Source: Echinococcus granulosus
Taxonomy: Eukaryota; Platyhelminthes; Cestoda; Cyclophyllidea; Taeniidae
Assembly (NCBI RefSeq): GCF_000524195.1
Contig: NW_020170388.1
Location: 207,118 to 271,117 of the forward strand
Reading direction: 5' to 3'
DNA length: 64,000 bases
Part shown: in pieces, positions 62,873 to 64,000 of the stretch
How positions within the stretch are numbered: the first letter of the stretch is position 1
How the letters are laid out: each line of letters starts with the position of its first letter
Position numbers and translations under genes: made by a program
The notes under the pieces: generated by a model
Seen by the model: only the letters and a program-made list of their open reading frames with translations
What the model was told of the DNA's origin: nothing
Databases searched by the model: none

Positions 62873-63616
62873 TCACCAAAGTGACACCATATTGGGCTGC
62901 TGCTGCCTCACCGTGTTCCCAGGTGCAGTTGGCTCTGGTGCCTCAACGAGATGTAGTTGCAGGTCCTGACGTCGATTAAGACCGTGGCCTGAACGCTGGT
63001 CGTGAGTGTAGACTTCAAAGTTTTGCTTAAAATGTTGTTGAGGCTTCCAATGAACGCTTTTCGGTTTCTTCAAGACCGAGCGAAGTTTACATTCCATTAG
63101 CGCCTCTGTTGGTGATTGGCGGTTTCAGACGGAATTGTTCGAAGCTGTGCGCTAACCCAGTAGGAAACCCTGTAAGATAACGGCGGCCAACCTCCTTCCT
63201 CGTGGCTTCATCAGCACCTGCTTGAATGTGTCGGCAAGTCGGTTTGCTTACCCATTGCATCTGGGGTGATGCGGTGCGGAGCCGTATTCAGTGGGTAACG
63301 TCTCCAGGAGCCCAGCTGGTACTAATCGGTACGCAGTCCAGGCCCAGCTGGTCAAACTAATCACAGCAATATAATACGTTGCAGGAAGTGATGTGCCACA
63401 GGAGGCACAGCATTGGAGCCATCCAGAGAGCATCAGTTGGCCACCACAGACAGAGGTGGCGATTACAGAGGGATGATGGACTCCGAGATAATTTTCGAGG
63501 ACAGCAATGCACTTCAGACAGCCAGGTGCATTGGCTTGGAAAGCAGGAAGGCTGCACGCGTGGATTTGATCTGACCTTGTCCTAGTTGAAGTTGGATGGG
63601 TGGGTAGAACCGACAA
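62873..63616 (-). pseudogene. Decayed Ty3/Gypsy-type LTR retrotransposon, C-terminal integrase fragment
   Basis: One minus-strand frame, broken by stop codons, reads SAPHHPRCNG, a stop, ANRLADTFKQVLMKPRG, another stop soon after, then NRQSPTEALMECKLRSVL. This is the order of the Gypsy integrase core end: a HHP.(S/C)NG.A.R...TFK block, then a SP.E.L....LRS.L block. The upstream part (to 63616) is open but only weakly similar to integrase. At least three stops lie between the two motif blocks, so it is dead. No LTRs were identified. The right edge of the window cuts the element. Confidence 0.7.
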
Positions 63617-64000
63617 TACCCATCCTTCTAGCCAGCGATGCTACTTGTGGGGATGAGACTTGGCAAAGTACTAGCAAGTGGAAGGGATTATTCTCAGCTC
63701 TGGTGCCAGGCTGTTGGTCGTTGAGATATGGACCATCTTCAAACCCTAATAATACACAGTACGGGTTCGGGGACTGTCCAGACTGAATCGGAGTGATTTC
63801 AAGCCATCGAGTGCCATCAGTTAATGATGCGGCTGTCTAAACGGACAGATTCGGAGCTTTCGCCTGTATTAATTTCATCTGACGCTCGAGTAGTGGTTCT
63901 AGCCTCGACAGGACCATAACTTTAGAAAACCCACGCGTATTTTCCTGAAGTGAAAGGGTCTATTCGCACCCATTACTGACTAACCAGGAGAAAATCAACG
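63617..64000. other. Right edge, possibly more of the retroelement
   Basis: The sequence is of higher GC, like the adjoining integrase fragment, but no reverse transcriptase or RNase H motif was recognised on either strand. Confidence 0.35.

Noticed and set aside
1..64000. CRISPR arrays, operons, ribosome-binding sites, bacterial insertion sequences
   Set aside because: The window is eukaryotic with spliced genes. No regularly spaced short direct repeats of CRISPR type and no bacterial-style gene clusters were seen.

Overview
This is a stretch of animal nuclear genome. Three protein-coding genes can be recognised, and all are split by introns. The organism is most likely a flatworm (Platyhelminthes), probably a cestode or other parasitic lineage. 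The reasons are a mix of very short introns near the 5' ends (35-46 nt) with multi-kilobase introns further down, long gene-poor spacers, and metazoan-only genes (netrin, ERG-type potassium channel) that are diverged from vertebrate and insect forms. The species call is inference, because no species-specific gene was recognised.

Layout. (1) 742-7378, minus strand: the 5' two thirds of an ERG/KCNH-type voltage-gated potassium channel. Six exons cover the N-terminal cap, PAS domain, a long linker and segments S1 to most of S5. The pore and cyclic-nucleotide-binding-homology exons lie beyond the left edge. (2) 7568-10943, plus strand: a complete five-exon casein kinase I alpha-type kinase, predicted at 365 residues. 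Its start codon is only 189 bp from the channel's, so the two genes are head to head. (3) 10944-26912: a long spacer with no recognised gene. It carries several copies of a dispersed repeat of about 0.95 kb. (4) 26913-48998, minus strand: a secreted netrin. Exon 1 encodes signal peptide, laminin N-terminal domain and LE1. It is followed by two equal-length, same-phase LE2 exons (a duplicated exon), an LE3 exon, and a distant NTR exon. The first intron carries a diverged tandem array with a unit of roughly 460-510 bp. (5) 48999-64000: a spacer with no recognised host gene. It holds another full copy of the 0.95 kb repeat, a (TGG)n array interrupted by a 100-base assembly gap, and a decayed Ty3/Gypsy integrase fragment at the right edge.

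The channel and the kinase may share a promoter region. The kinase and netrin converge tail to tail. No functional pathway joins the three genes. Exon boundaries were read by eye from GT/AG signals, phase continuity and family similarity. Protein similarity is judged from knowledge of the families and not from a search.
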